Of a stretch of 64,000 nucleotides of DNA, positions 1-9,227 are shown piece by piece. The stretch is taken from contig NZ_CP059201.1 in the NCBI RefSeq assembly GCF_014251795.1, positions 434,001 to 498,000 of the forward strand, written 5' to 3'. Under the pieces are notes generated by a model. That model ran no database searches, had not been told where the DNA came from, and saw only the letters and a list, made by a program, of their open reading frames with translations. This DNA comes from Blattabacterium cuenoti (GTDB taxonomy: Bacteria > Bacteroidota > Bacteroidia > Flavobacteriales > Blattabacteriaceae). Position numbers and translations under genes: made by a program. The first letter of the stretch is position 1. Every line of letters begins with the position of its first letter.

Positions 1-681
1 AACGATATTAAATTTTTATTTAAAAAATTTTCCAATGACTTTGCAGAAAAATATCATATGCCTCCAGTAACACTTAATGAAGAGTCTTTGAAATATTTGG
101 AAAACTATTCTTGGCCTGGTAATATCAGACAATTAAGAAATCTTACAGAACAAATTTCTGTGGTAGAAACTAAACGTGAAATCTCTGTAGATAAATTAAA
201 AGAATATATTCCAGAAAATATTCCATCTGTATCTTTTTCTAATCATGACAATGAAGTTATACAAACATCTTTTCATGAAAGAGAAAGAGATTTTCTTTAT
301 AAAATTTTATTTGACATGAAAAAAAATTTGAATAATTTAAAAGATATTACTTTTCAATTGATTAAAAATAATTCTAATACTAGATTTATAGAAGAGAATC
401 AACAACTTATGAAAAAAGTATTTGGAAAAATGATTCATAATAGAGATAATTCAATTTTTCAATTAGAAGATTCTTCTAAATCTGAAGAAGATTTAGATTA
501 TGAAGAAGTTGAAGAGGATTTATCTAAAAATGAGTTATCTTCTTTTTCTTTAGAAGAGAGAGAAATAAAATTTATTCAAAAAGCTTTAAAAAAAAATAAT
601 GGAAAGAGAAGAAAAGCAGCAAAAGAATTGGGTATTTCGGAAAGAACATTATATAGAAAAATTAAACAATATGGCTTATAA
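1..681 (+). CDS. Sigma-54-dependent transcriptional activator, C-terminal part (cut by left edge)
   Basis: The reading frame is open from base 1, so the gene begins outside the window and the first visible ATG at 58 is internal. The visible 226 residues start at the end of the AAA+ ATPase domain: a WPGNIRQLRN motif (visible residues 39-48) is typical of the sigma-54 activator (NtrC/bEBP) family. A charged linker follows, and the last 41 residues form a Fis-type helix-turn-helix ending GISERTLYRKIKQYGL. Proteins of this family hydrolyse ATP to open RpoN promoters; the GAFTGA loop that contacts sigma-54 lies outside the window and cannot be checked. The 3' end overlaps lptE by 11 bases. The target genes are not visible here. 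Confidence 0.85.
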   Translation, partial: NDIKFLFKKFSNDFAEKYHMPPVTLNEESLKYLENYSWPGNIRQLRNLTEQISVVETKREISVDKLKEYIPENIPSVSFSNHDNEVIQTSFHERERDFLYKILFDMKKNLNNLKDITFQLIKNNSNTRFIEENQQLMKKVFGKMIHNRDNSIFQLEDSSKSEEDLDYEEVEEDLSKNELSSFSLEEREIKFIQKALKKNNGKRRKAAKELGISERTLYRKIKQYGL

Positions 682-1144
682 AAATTTTATCTTTATTTTC
701 ATATTATTTTTAACTAGTTGTTATCATTCTTCTTTTTTAGATATAAAAAAAACAATAGAAATAGGAACTTTTTCAGAAGTAGTTAATATTCCTCAAAGAT
801 CCATTTCTTTTGATTTTAAAAGAAGTGTTGAAGATTATATTATGAAACATAATCCTTCCAATTTAGTTTTAAGAAATGGTGATTCTGTTTTAGAAGGGGT
901 GTTTCTTAATTATGCAATCATTCCAATGGAAAATTATCCATTAAAAAAAATTAAGGTTACAGCAAGAATATCTTATAAAGATCAATATGAACCAGAAAAA
1001 AATTGGGAAGAAAATTTTGTTGTTTCTGAAGAATTTTATAAAAATAAAAAAAATCTTTTTCCGAAAGAAACTATTGATAAAATCATAGAAAAATTAACAA
1101 TCAAAGTATATAATAAAATATTTGATTCTAATAACAATTGGTAA
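671..1144 (+). CDS. lptE: LptE-like outer-membrane lipoprotein
   Basis: The 157-aa protein begins MAYKNFIFIF and has a lipoprotein signal peptide: a short hydrophobic stretch followed by lipobox FLTSC, with Cys17 as the lipidated residue. I chose ATG 671 rather than the upstream in-frame ATG at 599, because the signal sequence starts there and the longer form would read 24 residues inside the Fis helix of the preceding gene. Size, lipobox and position between a sigma-54 activator and secG match the LptE family of Flavobacteriia, which plugs the LptD barrel that inserts lipopolysaccharide in the outer membrane. Sequence similarity in this family is weak, so the assignment rests partly on gene order. 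Confidence 0.7.
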   Translation: MAYKNFIFIFILFLTSCYHSSFLDIKKTIEIGTFSEVVNIPQRSISFDFKRSVEDYIMKHNPSNLVLRNGDSVLEGVFLNYAIIPMENYPLKKIKVTARISYKDQYEPEKNWEENFVVSEEFYKNKKNLFPKETIDKIIEKLTIKVYNKIFDSNNNW

Positions 1145-1160
1145 TATTTTGGTAATATTA

Positions 1161-1409
1161 ATGAAAAATACGTCTATGATCATGTTGAGCTTATTTATTG
1201 TTATAATATGTTTTTTACTTATGTTGGTAATTCTAATACAAAATCCAAAAAGAGAAAGTATCCATCAATCTTTTATGGAAAAAAATTTCAGATTTTTTGG
1301 AATTAAAAGAACAAATACATTTTTGGAAAATGTGACTTGGTTTTTATCTATTATGATATTTCTTTTGACTCTATTTTTTAATTTTTTATTAAAATTGAAT
1401 ATGTCATAA
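1161..1409 (+). CDS. secG: Preprotein translocase subunit SecG
   Basis: This is a small protein of 82 aa from ATG 1161, with two hydrophobic segments (roughly residues 5-25 and 57-77) separated by a polar loop. The family hallmark is a first membrane helix ending in LVILIQNPK, followed by an FGIKRTNTFLENVTW loop. SecG joins SecYE in the inner membrane and assists protein export. An earlier in-frame ATG at 1122 would overlap lptE and add a non-conserved extension, so I prefer 1161. The gene lies between lptE and groES. SecE is also encoded in this window (33144-33329). Confidence 0.85.
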   Translation: MKNTSMIMLSLFIVIICFLLMLVILIQNPKRESIHQSFMEKNFRFFGIKRTNTFLENVTWFLSIMIFLLTLFFNFLLKLNMS

Positions 1410-1467
1410 TGACATTTAATATGATTTCAATATGAAATTTTCTTCATTTGGCATGTTTTTGGCTCTA

Positions 1468-1483
1468 AACGATTAGAATCGTT
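1468..1483. promoter_or_regulatory. Short inverted repeat upstream of groES
   Basis: AACGATT and AATCGTT form a perfect 7-bp inverted repeat with a 2-base spacer, ending 22 bases before the groES start. A heat-shock operator could sit here, but the repeat is much shorter than a CIRCE element (9-bp arms, 9-base spacer) and does not match its sequence. In A+T-rich DNA such a repeat may arise by chance. Confidence 0.2.
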
Positions 1484-1505
1484 AACCTTTAAAATTATTT
1501 ATAAT

Positions 1506-1784
1506 ATGGTGGAAGTAAAGATTAAACCTTTAGCAGATCGCGTTCTTGTGCAACCTGATCCTGCTGAAACCAAAACTGCTTCAGGTATCATTATTCCTGA
1601 TACGGCAAAAGAAAAACCACAAAAAGGGATTATAATAGCAGTAGGAAGGGGAAAAAAAGATGAACCTATGAGTCTAAAAGAAGGAGATCGAGTTTTGTAC
1701 GGTAAATATTCTGGAACAGAATTAAAATGGGAAGGTAAAGAATATCTTATTATGCGAGAATCTGATGTTATAGCTATTATATGA
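1506..1784 (+). CDS. groS: Co-chaperonin GroES
   Basis: The 92-aa product begins [20 protein letters not shown], a typical GroES start. It contains the mobile loop that docks on GroEL (around [18 protein letters not shown]) and the C-terminal [15 protein letters not shown] strand. GroES forms the heptameric lid of the GroEL folding chamber in the cytoplasm. It lies 48 bases upstream of groL, certainly in the same operon. In insect endosymbionts this operon is usually very highly expressed; the sequence alone does not show that. No insertions or missing parts are seen. Confidence 0.97.
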   Translation: MVEVKIKPLADRVLVQPDPAETKTASGIIIPDTAKEKPQKGIIIAVGRGKKDEPMSLKEGDRVLYGKYSGTELKWEGKEYLIMRESDVIAII

Positions 1785-1802
1785 TTCATATAACTTTATT
1801 AA

Positions 1803-3476
<1,674 letters not shown>

Positions 3477-3486
3477 TGTAAAAATA

Positions 3487-3523
3487 AAAAAATAGTGTCT
3501 TGTAAAAGGACACTATTTTTTTT
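3487..3523. terminator. Bidirectional intrinsic terminator, groL / kdsC
   Basis: A perfect 14-bp stem (3487-3500 pairs with 3510-3523) with a 9-base loop has core AATAGTGTC/GACACTATT, an A-run on the left and a T-run on the right. It therefore works as a rho-independent terminator in both directions. It lies between the convergent genes groL (plus) and kdsC (minus). Confidence 0.9.
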
Positions 3524-3533
3524 TAAAATATAA

Positions 3534-4043
3534 TCAAAACCAATTTTTCTGAATTTTCAAAGTTTGTTCAATGACATCTCTAACACATCCTCTCCCTCCT
3601 TTCTTAGGAGAAACATATTTGGATATATCTTTAACTTCTTGAACCGCATCTATAGGAGAACAAGGCAAAGCAACTGATTTCATAATTTCGATATCAGGAA
3701 TATCGTCCCCCATATAAAGAATTTTCTTTTTAGTAATATTTAAAATATTACAATATTTATCTAAATACTTTTTTTTATCATCTACTCCTTGATAAATATA
3801 ACGAATATTCAATCTTCTCAAACGTTTAAAAACCATTAGATCAGATCCTCTTGTTATAATGCATAAATTATATCCTTTTTTTTTTGCTAATTGTATAGCA
3901 TAACCATCTTTAGCAAACATTTGACGGACCATATTTCCATCCGGAAACAGATTTAAAGTACAATTAGTCAATACTCCATCCACATCAAATATGAAAGTAT
4001 TAATATCATTCATTATACTTATATAATTTTTCATATATTCCAT
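3534..4043 (-). CDS. kdsC: 3-deoxy-D-manno-octulosonate 8-phosphate phosphatase (HAD family)
   Basis: The protein is a HAD-superfamily hydrolase with motif I DVDGVLT at residues 20-26 (nucleophile Asp20, acid/base Asp22), motif II in IITRG, and motif IV MGDDIPD. It has no cap domain and ends near 170 aa, which fits KdsC, the tetrameric phosphatase that releases KDO for lipid A core synthesis. I start at 4043 (MEYMKNYISIMND) because the longer frame to 4100 adds a non-conserved hydrophobic leader; 4034 is an equal alternative. A run of ten A residues (3876-3885 on the plus strand) lies inside the gene but keeps the frame. DUF3276 and ABC-exporter genes lie upstream on the same strand. Confidence 0.82.
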   Translation of the reverse strand: MEYMKNYISIMNDINTFIFDVDGVLTNCTLNLFPDGNMVRQMFAKDGYAIQLAKKKGYNLCIITRGSDLMVFKRLRRLNIRYIYQGVDDKKKYLDKYCNILNITKKKILYMGDDIPDIEIMKSVALPCSPIDAVQEVKDISKYVSPKKGGRGCVRDVIEQTLKIQKNWF

Positions 4044-4140
4044 TAAACATAATAAAAACGATCGTTGTTTTGAAAACAAGAAAAACAACTTCACATTCAC
4101 AAAAGAAAATTAAACAACATACAAATCTCTAATATATTTA

Positions 4141-4533
4141 TTAAATATCCTCAAAATTAATATTTGTGAAATTTTTCATTTCTGATGCCTTTTTATGACC
4201 CTCTTTAATTTCTTGATTGTATGTAGTATGATTTTTAAAATCTTTTTGATGACGTTCTGAAATAACTTCTCTACCTTTTTCATTAATAATAAATCGAATC
4301 ATATCATCAAGTATACTCTGGAATTTTGAAAAGTCTTCTTTATACAAATATATTTTATGCTTTTTATAAGTTATTTCTCCTGTTTCAGAAAAATTTTTTT
4401 TACTTTCAGTTATAGTCAAATAATAATCACCAGCTCTTGTTTCTCTTGCATCAAAAAAATAAGTTCGACTACCAGTTTTTAGAGTTCGTGAACAAATTTC
4501 ATTTCTCTCTTTGATATTTTCTTTTTCTTCCAT
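4141..4533 (-). CDS. PUR-alpha-like DUF3276 protein
   Basis: This 130-aa protein has a central block of beta strands (RTYFFDARETRAGDYYLTIT, KHKIYLYKEDF) and a helix around FQSILDDMIRFII. The pattern fits the DUF3276 family of Bacteroidota, distant relatives of the eukaryotic single-stranded nucleic-acid-binding PUR-alpha domain. The tail (about residues 88-130) is charged and poorly conserved. A nucleic-acid-binding role is inferred from the fold; the cellular function is not established. The gene sits between the ABC exporter upstream and kdsC downstream on the same strand, with roughly 80-100-base gaps. It is retained in a small genome, which suggests a useful role. Confidence 0.7.
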   Translation of the reverse strand: MEEKENIKERNEICSRTLKTGSRTYFFDARETRAGDYYLTITESKKNFSETGEITYKKHKIYLYKEDFSKFQSILDDMIRFIINEKGREVISERHQKDFKNHTTYNQEIKEGHKKASEMKNFTNINFEDI

Positions 4534-4614
4534 TTCAAAAAATATTATAATCCTAATTAAGCAAATCTAAACAAAAAAAATGGTCCGTACTATATAATTA
4601 TTCGAAATAAATTT

Positions 4615-6333
4615 TCACAAAAAAAATTTTTTATTTTCTATTCTTGATATTTTTCCATTTTTTAAAACAATAAATAAATCAAAATCAGAAATATAAGAAG
4701 TATCATGAGTTATAATAATAATAGTACTATACTTCATTTTTTTCTTAATATAATGAATAATCAATTTTCTAGTTTTTTGGTCTATAGAAGAAAAACTATC
4801 ATCAAATATAATAATTTTTGGATTTCTTATTATAGCTCTAGCTATACATATTCTTTGTTTTTGTCCTCCAGATAAAGTAATTCCTCTTTCTCCTATGACA
4901 GTTTCATATCCATTTTTAAAATTGAAAATTTCATTTTCTATCATAGCTATTCTAGCAGCATCATATACTTTACACGGAGCTACTTTATTGACACTTCCCA
5001 AAGCTATATTATTATAAATAGAATCTGAAAAAAGAAAAGATTCTTGAGGAACATAACCAATATGATTCCTAAAATCATATAAATTATGATTTTTTAAAGA
5101 TAAATTATCTACTAATATATCTCCTTGAGATGGGTCATATAAACGAGAAATTAATCTTCCTATGGTCGTTTTCCCTGATCCTGTTTCTCCTGTTAAAATT
5201 AAAGTTTTTCCTTTCATTAAAGTAAAGGATATTTTACTAACTATATGATTTTGATCATTTATTTTGTCGTAATAAAAACTTACATTTTTAAATTGAATCT
5301 CTCCAAAAATTTTTGTTTTTATCAAATTATTATTTGATATTTCAGGTTTTTCTTTTAAAAATTCGTTAATACGAACCTGTGAAACTTTAGCTCTTTCTAC
5401 AATAGAAACAACCCATCCTAATATAATAAAAGGAAAAATCAAAATATTTATATATGTGAAAAATTCGGCAATAGTTCCAATTTCTTTTATTTCTCCATCA
5501 AAGTATTTTTTTCCTCCAAAGAAAAGAATCAACAAATGACAAGTTCCTATAAAAAATGTAATAATAGAAGATAATATAGTATCAATTTTCGCTAATTCTA
5601 TATTTTTTTTTTGATATTTTAATATAATTTTCCTATGTTTTTCTTGAAAAAAAGATTCGGATACAAATGATTTGATGATGTGAATTCCTGAAAAAGTTTC
5701 TTGTATAAAGGAACAAATAAAAGATTGAAAATTTTGAACTTCTTCGCTTTTATTAGTAATATAAATACTAATATAATAAATAGAAATAAAAAGAATAGGA
5801 ATAGGTAATATGACATAAAAAGTTAATATTTTATTAATGCGAAACATTTGCATAAATACCATGACAAAAAGAACAAAAAGATTTAAAAAATACATCATTC
5901 CAGGACCTATATATTGTCTGATAAAAGAAACATCTTCTGTCAGACGATTCATTAAATCCCCTGTAGAATTTTTTTTATAAAAAGATAAACTCAGTTTTTG
6001 ATAATGTGAAAAAATTTCATTTTTTATATCAAATTCTATCATCCTAGATGTAGTAATTATACATTGTCGCATGTGATATTTAACAAATCCACCTATAATT
6101 GGAATTATTAATATAATACTGGTACAAATGCAAATATCTTTTTTTAAAGAAAAAGAATCTGATGCATTTGAAAAATTCGTAAATAGATCTTTTATAGTAT
6201 TAACAGACTTTCCTATATATGGAATAGGAAATAAAGTTAGAAAATTTGATATTAATATTAATAAAAATCCTATACATAAACGTAATTTGTATTTTTGGCA
6301 ATATCGTTTACTAAACGAAAATAAATCACTCAT
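4615..6333 (-). CDS. ABC exporter, fused permease and ATPase (MsbA-like)
   Basis: A 572-aa half-transporter. Residues 1-320 hold six predicted membrane helices, and residues 345-572 the ATPase. The ATPase shows Walker A GETGSGKTT (382-390), signature LSGGQKQR (487-494), Walker B ending IIIFDD (511-512) and the switch His in ITHDTS (543). The second acidic residue of Walker B is Asp rather than the usual Glu, as seen in one half of some heterodimeric exporters, so activity may be reduced or depend on a partner. It may flip lipid A or export lipids or peptides; with the LPS gene kdsC two genes downstream, a lipid A flippase is plausible but unproven. Confidence 0.85.
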   Translation of the reverse strand: MSDLFSFSKRYCQKYKLRLCIGFLLILISNFLTLFPIPYIGKSVNTIKDLFTNFSNASDSFSLKKDICICTSIILIIPIIGGFVKYHMRQCIITTSRMIEFDIKNEIFSHYQKLSLSFYKKNSTGDLMNRLTEDVSFIRQYIGPGMMYFLNLFVLFVMVFMQMFRINKILTFYVILPIPILFISIYYISIYITNKSEEVQNFQSFICSFIQETFSGIHIIKSFVSESFFQEKHRKIILKYQKKNIELAKIDTILSSIITFFIGTCHLLILFFGGKKYFDGEIKEIGTIAEFFTYINILIFPFIILGWVVSIVERAKVSQVRINEFLKEKPEISNNNLIKTKIFGEIQFKNVSFYYDKINDQNHIVSKISFTLMKGKTLILTGETGSGKTTIGRLISRLYDPSQGDILVDNLSLKNHNLYDFRNHIGYVPQESFLFSDSIYNNIALGSVNKVAPCKVYDAARIAMIENEIFNFKNGYETVIGERGITLSGGQKQRICIARAIIRNPKIIIFDDSFSSIDQKTRKLIIHYIKKKMKYSTIIIITHDTSYISDFDLFIVLKNGKISRIENKKFFL

Positions 6334-6349
6334 ATAACATGCAAAAATA

Positions 6350-6366
6350 CAAACTTTTTAAGTTTG
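6350..6366 (+). promoter_or_regulatory. Possible promoter within a palindrome upstream of nusB
   Basis: CAAACTT-TTT-AAGTTTG is a perfect 7-bp palindrome in the 106-base gap between the divergent ABC exporter and nusB. Its right part contains TAAGTTTG (6359-6366), which matches the Bacteroidetes -7 element TAnnTTTG reading toward nusB. No TTG is found about 19 bases upstream, so support is weak. Confidence 0.3.
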
Positions 6367-6439
6367 ATTTTTATTTATATAATTATACATACTATAAAAA
6401 TTTTATTGTGCATAAAATCAACATTATTATAATAAAAAA

Positions 6440-7369
6440 ATGTCAATAAGACGTCTCTTTAGAATAAGAAGTTTACAATTTTTATATGCTCAACATTTAT
6501 CTAAAATGGATTCAAATAAAGTTGAAGAAAAAATGCTTCAAAATATTGAATTGTTGCATCATTTATATATTTTTCTTCTTTATTTAATTTTAAAAATTAG
6601 AGAAAATGTTTTGGAGAAAAATTTTTATTATCAAACAGAAATCACTCAAAAATTTGCATATAATTCAGTGATAAAAATATTATCCAAAAACAAATATTTA
6701 ATAAAAGAATATCACTATACAAAAAATTCTGAAAAAATATTATGGAATCAACAAGATGAATATATCTTTATATTATTAAAAGAAATGCAAAAAAAATCAA
6801 ATTTTTTCAAAAAAGATTTCAGACAATCCTCTTCTTCTTTTGAAGGAGAAAAAATGTTTCTAATTAACTATTATAAAAGTTTTGTAATTCCAAATAAAAA
6901 ATTAATAGAATATATAGAAGATTTATATTATATTAATGGAGAAGAGGATTTATATTTAGCTCATAATATGGTATGTAAAACCTTACAATTTATCAATTAT
7001 TCTACACCTAAAAATTTTAAATTATATAACATTTATAAAAATAACGATAATAAAAAATTTATTATTGATTTGTATAGAAACACTATTTTTCATAGAGAAG
7101 AATTTAATGATTTAATTAAAGAGACATCAGATAATTGGGATATAAAAAGAATAGCAATCATAGACTTGATTATATTGCAAATGGCTATTTGTGAATTTTT
7201 ATATTTTCCGAATATTCCTCCTAAAGCAACTATGAATGAATACATAGAAATTACAAAAATTTTTTGTATGGATAAAAGTAAAGTTTTTATTAATGGAATA
7301 TTAGATCAAATATTTAAATTCTTATATAAAAAGAATAAAATATTCAAAATAGGAAAAGGACTTATGTAA
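6440..7369 (+). CDS. nusB: Transcription antitermination factor NusB (long Bacteroidetes form)
   Basis: The 309-aa protein starts MSIRRLFRIRSLQFLYA, the first helix of NusB. The conserved C-terminal half carries WDIKRIAIIDLIILQMAICEF and the KATMNEYIEITKIF helix, then FINGILDQI. Most bacterial NusB proteins are about 140 aa, but Flavobacteriia have a long form with an extra central segment, so the length is normal here. NusB binds boxA RNA with NusE (S10) in rRNA antitermination. It heads the run nusB, yajC, coaE, bTHX with tiny gaps or overlaps, and so probably leads an operon. Confidence 0.88.
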   Translation: MSIRRLFRIRSLQFLYAQHLSKMDSNKVEEKMLQNIELLHHLYIFLLYLILKIRENVLEKNFYYQTEITQKFAYNSVIKILSKNKYLIKEYHYTKNSEKILWNQQDEYIFILLKEMQKKSNFFKKDFRQSSSSFEGEKMFLINYYKSFVIPNKKLIEYIEDLYYINGEEDLYLAHNMVCKTLQFINYSTPKNFKLYNIYKNNDNKKFIIDLYRNTIFHREEFNDLIKETSDNWDIKRIAIIDLIILQMAICEFLYFPNIPPKATMNEYIEITKIFCMDKSKVFINGILDQIFKFLYKKNKIFKIGKGLM

Positions 7370-7389
7370 ACCTATATAAAAATATTATT

Positions 7390-7713
7390 ATGTTTTTTTC
7401 ATTACAACAAAATTCTATAGCAAACACTATTTTGATGTTTGTGCTAATTTTTATTATATTTTATTTTTTTATGATACGTCCTCAAATAAAGAAACAAAAA
7501 ATTGAAAAAAAATTTCAGGAAAATTTAAAAAAAGGAAATCATATAGTAACAAATTCAGGAATACATGGAAAAATTATAGATGTTACAGATCATTTTCTTG
7601 TATTGGAAACTCTTTCAGGAAAAATAAAAATTGAAAAAAATACAATATCAAAAGAATTAACTCAATTACGTTACAGTAATAATAATGATCATGATCAAAA
7701 AAGTAAAGTATAA
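7390..7713 (+). CDS. yajC: Preprotein translocase accessory subunit YajC
   Basis: The 107-aa protein has one N-terminal membrane helix (around residues 13-30) ending in FFMIRPQIKKQKIEKKF, the diagnostic YajC motif. A small beta domain follows, with LKKGNHIVTNSGIHGKIIDV and LETLSGKIKIEK. It associates with SecDF in the inner membrane; SecDF is not in this window. It lies 20 bases after nusB and overlaps coaE by 29 bases. Confidence 0.92.
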   Translation: MFFSLQQNSIANTILMFVLIFIIFYFFMIRPQIKKQKIEKKFQENLKKGNHIVTNSGIHGKIIDVTDHFLVLETLSGKIKIEKNTISKELTQLRYSNNNDHDQKSKV

Positions 7714-8314
7714 AAAATTAACATTAGTAGGTGTAACGGGAAAAATGGGATGTGGGAAAAGTTTATTTTCTTCTTTTCTAAGAAAAAAAGGAATACCTAT
7801 TTACTGTTCAGATCAAAGAGGAAAAATATTAATGAATCAAATAGAAATTATAAAAAAAAATATCATAAAATATTTTGGAAAAAAATCTTATAAAAAAAAT
7901 AAAATAAATAAATTTTATTTATCTGAAACTGTATTTCAAAATCCTACTGCATTAAAATTGCTATGCAAAATTGTTCATCCATGGATATCACTTGATTTCA
8001 AACAATGGATATCATCTGTACAAAAAAAAAAAATTATGTGTGCAATAAAGGAATCTGCCATACTATTTGAAAGTGGAAGTTACAAAAAATGTAATTTCAT
8101 TATAACTATAATTTCATCTGAAGAAAATATGATCAATAGAGTAATTAAAAGAGATAATTTGAATGAAAATCAAATTATAGATCGTTTAAAAAATCAAATA
8201 TCTAATAAAAAAAGAGAAAAAGCATCTAATTTCATAATTCAAAATGATTTATCCACATATCACTTTCAAGAAGAAGCAAATAGAACATATGAATTACTAA
8301 AAAAATTTTTATAA
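7685..8314 (+). CDS. coaE: Dephospho-CoA kinase
   Basis: The 209-aa P-loop kinase has VGVTGKMGCGKS near residues 15-26 and the substrate segment YCSDQRGK, with the conserved Asp of CoaE. It ends near the common CoaE length of about 200 aa. It phosphorylates dephospho-CoA in the last step of coenzyme A synthesis. The start is either 7685 or the next in-frame ATG at 7691; both lie inside the end of yajC, so translation may be coupled. A run of 12 A residues (8022-8033) occurs in the coding region, yet the frame is preserved (QKKKIM). This tract makes coaE prone to slippage, the same tract length as in miaA. Confidence 0.88.
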   Translation: MIMIKKVKYKKLTLVGVTGKMGCGKSLFSSFLRKKGIPIYCSDQRGKILMNQIEIIKKNIIKYFGKKSYKKNKINKFYLSETVFQNPTALKLLCKIVHPWISLDFKQWISSVQKKKIMCAIKESAILFESGSYKKCNFIITIISSEENMINRVIKRDNLNENQIIDRLKNQISNKKREKASNFIIQNDLSTYHFQEEANRTYELLKKFL

Positions 8315-8324
8315 ATCATACTAT

Positions 8325-8438
8325 ATGGGAAAAGGAGATAAAAAAACTCGGAGAGGAAAAATAATAAATAAAACATACGGAAATCTTCGTCCAAATCCTA
8401 GAAATACCAAAAAAAAGAAGAAAAAAATAAAGAATTAA
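8325..8438 (+). CDS. Small 30S ribosomal protein bTHX
   Basis: This is a 37-aa, very basic protein starting MGKGDKKTRRGKI, followed by KTYGNLRP and a Lys-rich tail, closed by TAA. The start MGKGDKK-x-RRGKI and the YG-x-x-RP motif match the short THX/Thx ribosomal peptides of Bacteroidota, which sit at the top of the 30S head and stabilise rRNA. It starts 10 bases after coaE and ends 4 bases before the convergent zinc-peptidase gene. It is easy to miss because it is so short. The lysine-rich extension (about 10 residues) is longer than in most relatives I know. Confidence 0.85.
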   Translation: MGKGDKKTRRGKIINKTYGNLRPNPRNTKKKKKKIKN

Positions 8439-8442
8439 AGAA

Positions 8443-9141
8443 TTAAAGATTTTCCTCTTTTTTCTCTGTAAAAAGAGACAAAAAATATATTAATTGAGAC
8501 AAACTTCCTAAAGCAGAAATAACGTAAGTCATAGCTGCTAAATTCAATGATTCTTTTGCTTTATGATATTCTTGATAGTTAACTACATTCTTATTTTTTA
8601 ACCAAACTAAAGCTCTATTACTTGCATCAAATTCTATAGGTAATGTAAGAACAGAAAATATCACTACTAAAAAAAACAATCCTATTCCTAATTTTAGGAT
8701 GAAAGAATCTTTTCCTCCTGAACTGTAAAAAATAGTTAATCCAGCCATTATCGATAGATTGATAAACTTAGAAGTAAAATTTAAAATAGGGATTAAATGA
8801 TTCCGTAATTTTAATAAATTATAACCTAATCTATGTTGTAAAGCATGACCACATTCATGTGCTGCTATTGCAACTGAAGCGGCAGTACTCTCATTATAAA
8901 CTTTTTCACTTAAATTAATGGTTTGATTGATAGGATTATAATGATCAGTTAATTCTCCTTCTACAGAAAGAACATGAACATCTGAAATTCCATGATCCAT
9001 TAACATTTTTTCTGCTATTTCTTTTCCACTCATACGTGAGTGTATGTAAATCTTGGAATAAGATATATACTTATTTCTTAACATTGTATTAACAACAACG
9101 CTTAATAAAAAGGTAGTTCCCACAATAAAATAATAAGTCAT
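8443..9141 (-). CDS. Membrane zinc metallopeptidase (YugP-like)
   Basis: The 232-aa protein has an N-terminal membrane helix, then a HECGH zinc site (HExxH) in AIAAHECGHALQH, two or three further hydrophobic segments, and PIEFDASNRAL, which supplies the probable third zinc ligand Glu. This arrangement is that of the YugP/DUF zinc-peptidase family (Pfam Zn_peptidase_2). The substrate is unknown; a membrane-protein quality role is guesswork. It is tail to tail with the bTHX gene and divergent from ndh. CAAAATTA at 9159-9166 reads TAATTTTG on the minus strand, a fit to the -7 element TAnnTTTG, 18 bases before its start. Confidence 0.82.
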   Translation of the reverse strand: MTYYFIVGTTFLLSVVVNTMLRNKYISYSKIYIHSRMSGKEIAEKMLMDHGISDVHVLSVEGELTDHYNPINQTINLSEKVYNESTAASVAIAAHECGHALQHRLGYNLLKLRNHLIPILNFTSKFINLSIMAGLTIFYSSGGKDSFILKLGIGLFFLVVIFSVLTLPIEFDASNRALVWLKNKNVVNYQEYHKAKESLNLAAMTYVISALGSLSQLIYFLSLFTEKKEENL

Positions 9142-9227
9142 AAAAATCTATTTTTAAACAAAATTATTAATTTATAAATTAAAATGAAAATATATATAAA
9201 TTAGCTTATTATGTCAAATTTTTGACT

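Noticed and set aside
599..670. Upstream ATG (599) for the lptE frame
   Set aside because: It reads out of frame through the Fis helix of the preceding gene; the lipoprotein signal begins at 671.
1468..1483. CIRCE heat-shock operator upstream of groES
   Set aside because: Arms are 7 bp with a 2-base spacer and the wrong sequence; kept only as a weak inverted repeat.
1499..1789. 96-codon open frame opposite groES
   Set aside because: It is the mirror of the groES coding region, with no start signal or family motif.
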